DNA from: Candidatus Poribacteria bacterium
Lineage (GTDB): Bacteria; Poribacteria; WGA-4E; WGA-3G
Reading direction: 5' to 3'
Length of the DNA: 64,000 nucleotides
Assembly (NCBI GenBank): GCA_022394755.1
Contig: JAGFCA010000029.1
Coordinates: 1-64,000, forward strand
Under the pieces are notes generated by a model. The model was not told the DNA's origin. It worked only from the letters and a program-made list of their open reading frames with translations, and ran no database searches. Both the position numbers and the translations under genes were made by a program. Shown one piece after another: positions 63,572 to 64,000 of this stretch. The first letter of the stretch is position 1; each line of letters begins with the position of its first letter.

Positions 63572-64000
63572 TTATACTAAAGTTTGGATTTATTTACACA
63601 TAGCACTCCGCTGGAGCAAAGAGACCGATTTTACTGATGCCCTTTTTGATGCTTTATCATCTGTGTTTATACGTCCGCGTAGATTACACATTCTCATGCC
63701 TGAGGCGTGATATGTCTGTAGAAAAAACGTGTTGAAGAAAGATGCACTCCAGAGGAGTGCTATATACATACTAAAGTTTACACATGTCTTGCACATAGCA
63801 CTCCGAAATCAACGGTATGAACGCCTTATGGGCATTCCCCGGGAGTGCAGCGGGTTGTCAATCCACATTCTATAGACATATTGCTCCGCTGGAGCAAAGA
63901 GACCGATTTTACTGATGCCCTTTTCTATACTTTGTGGGTATAGGTTTATAGTCCGTTTCGGTGTCCTCTCCTTACGCCAGAGGTGTGATATGTCTGTAGA
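63572..64000. repeat. Dispersed palindromic element, right copy, with about 280-bp internal period
   Basis: Contains several small palindromes (GCACTCC-AGA-GGAGTGC at 63744-63760, CTCCGCTGGAG twice) and a direct repeat: the block CTCCGCTGGAGCAAAGAGAC continuing to GATGCCCTTTT occurs at about 63606-63644 and again at about 63886-63924. Each is followed about 75 nt later by GTGATATGTCTGTAGA. The second unit runs off the right edge. The first 39 nt (63572-63610) are the inverted partner of 59381-59419. No coding frame is credible here. Confidence 0.85.

Noticed and set aside
59381..63610. Classical insertion sequence or transposon
   Set aside because: No transposase or recombinase gene lies between the inverted repeats; the enclosed genes are metabolic. 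A non-autonomous or composite element remains possible and is reported as such.
63590..63796. 68-codon minus-strand frame at the right end
   Set aside because: It lies wholly within the dispersed palindromic element and reflects its repeats.
1..64000. tRNA, rRNA, riboswitch or sigma-54 promoter
   Set aside because: I looked for cloverleaf ends, rRNA core words, cobalamin-type leaders before the adenosyltransferase and -24/-12 promoters (GG..GC) near the NtrC-like operon and saw none I could support by eye.

Overview
This window is an A+T-rich bacterial chromosome segment of about 45 genes, with no rRNA, tRNA, phage, plasmid or insertion-sequence genes that I can recognise. The gene mix is several secreted LamG/concanavalin-fold proteins, five phytanoyl-CoA dioxygenase (PhyH) paralogs, a sulfatase, enolase-superfamily sugar-acid dehydratases, Gfo/Idh/MocA oxidoreductases, a bacterial-microcompartment vertex protein, DUF5916 surface proteins and short palindromic intergenic repeats. 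From memory of such genomes this fits Candidatus Poribacteria or a close relative (Planctomycetes-like heterotrophs degrading marine polysaccharide). That assignment is inference; no marker gene in the window proves it.

Layout. 0-6 kb: an RND efflux pump and two secreted beta-sandwich proteins. 5.7-7.3 kb: a long gene-free stretch with a 49-bp-period palindromic repeat array. 7.3-18 kb: catabolic genes (GlcD-type FAD oxidase, three PhyH dioxygenases, Gfo/Idh/MocA oxidoreductase, SMP-30 lactonase, amidase, sulfatase), two tiny membrane ORFs and an unrecognised protein. 18-22.5 kb: tandem LamG-TPR-beta-sandwich paralogs. 22.5-28.4 kb: an orphan ABC ATPase, a ceramidase-like protein, an HpcH/HpaI aldolase, a small membrane protein, L-fuconate dehydratase, a cobalamin adenosyltransferase and a ComEA-like protein. 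28.4-32.5 kb: a tight minus-strand operon of EutN/CcmL shell protein, histidine kinase, atypical NtrC-type regulator and 5-formyl-THF cyclo-ligase. 32.7-40.4 kb: ThiO-like oxidase, Gfo/Idh/MocA, a multi-zinc-ribbon protein, a PhyH and three damaged genes. 40.4-49 kb: GNAT acetyltransferase, zinc metalloprotease, PhyH, alcohol dehydrogenase and an intact DUF5916 protein. 49.4-56.4 kb: a beta-propeller glycosidase-like protein, two LamG proteins and a heterodimeric ABC exporter. 56.7-64 kb: two membrane-anchored unknowns, then a toroid-fold protein, an L-rhamnonate-dehydratase-like enzyme and a secreted calcineurin-like phosphoesterase lying between two inverted copies of a dispersed repeat.

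How it may work together (inference): secreted proteins and a sulfatase attack or bind sulfated, deoxysugar-rich glycans. Sugar-oxidising and dehydrating enzymes (dehydrogenase, lactonase, fuconate and rhamnonate dehydratases, HpcH/HpaI aldolase, GlcD-type 2-hydroxyacid oxidase) could form a non-phosphorylating fucose/rhamnose route to pyruvate and lactate.

The most striking unexplained signal is a conserved C-terminal tail (consensus V-[DNS]-x3-K-[LI]-[TS]-T-T-W-x2-[LI]-[KR]) shared by five unlinked genes for secreted or formerly secreted beta-sandwich proteins. It looks like an undescribed surface-sorting or docking tag. Also notable are an NtrC-family regulator lacking the GAFTGA loop and Walker B acidic pair in a microcompartment-protein operon, a perfect 39-bp inverted repeat bracketing a three-gene cassette, and a cluster of broken genes at 34-40 kb.
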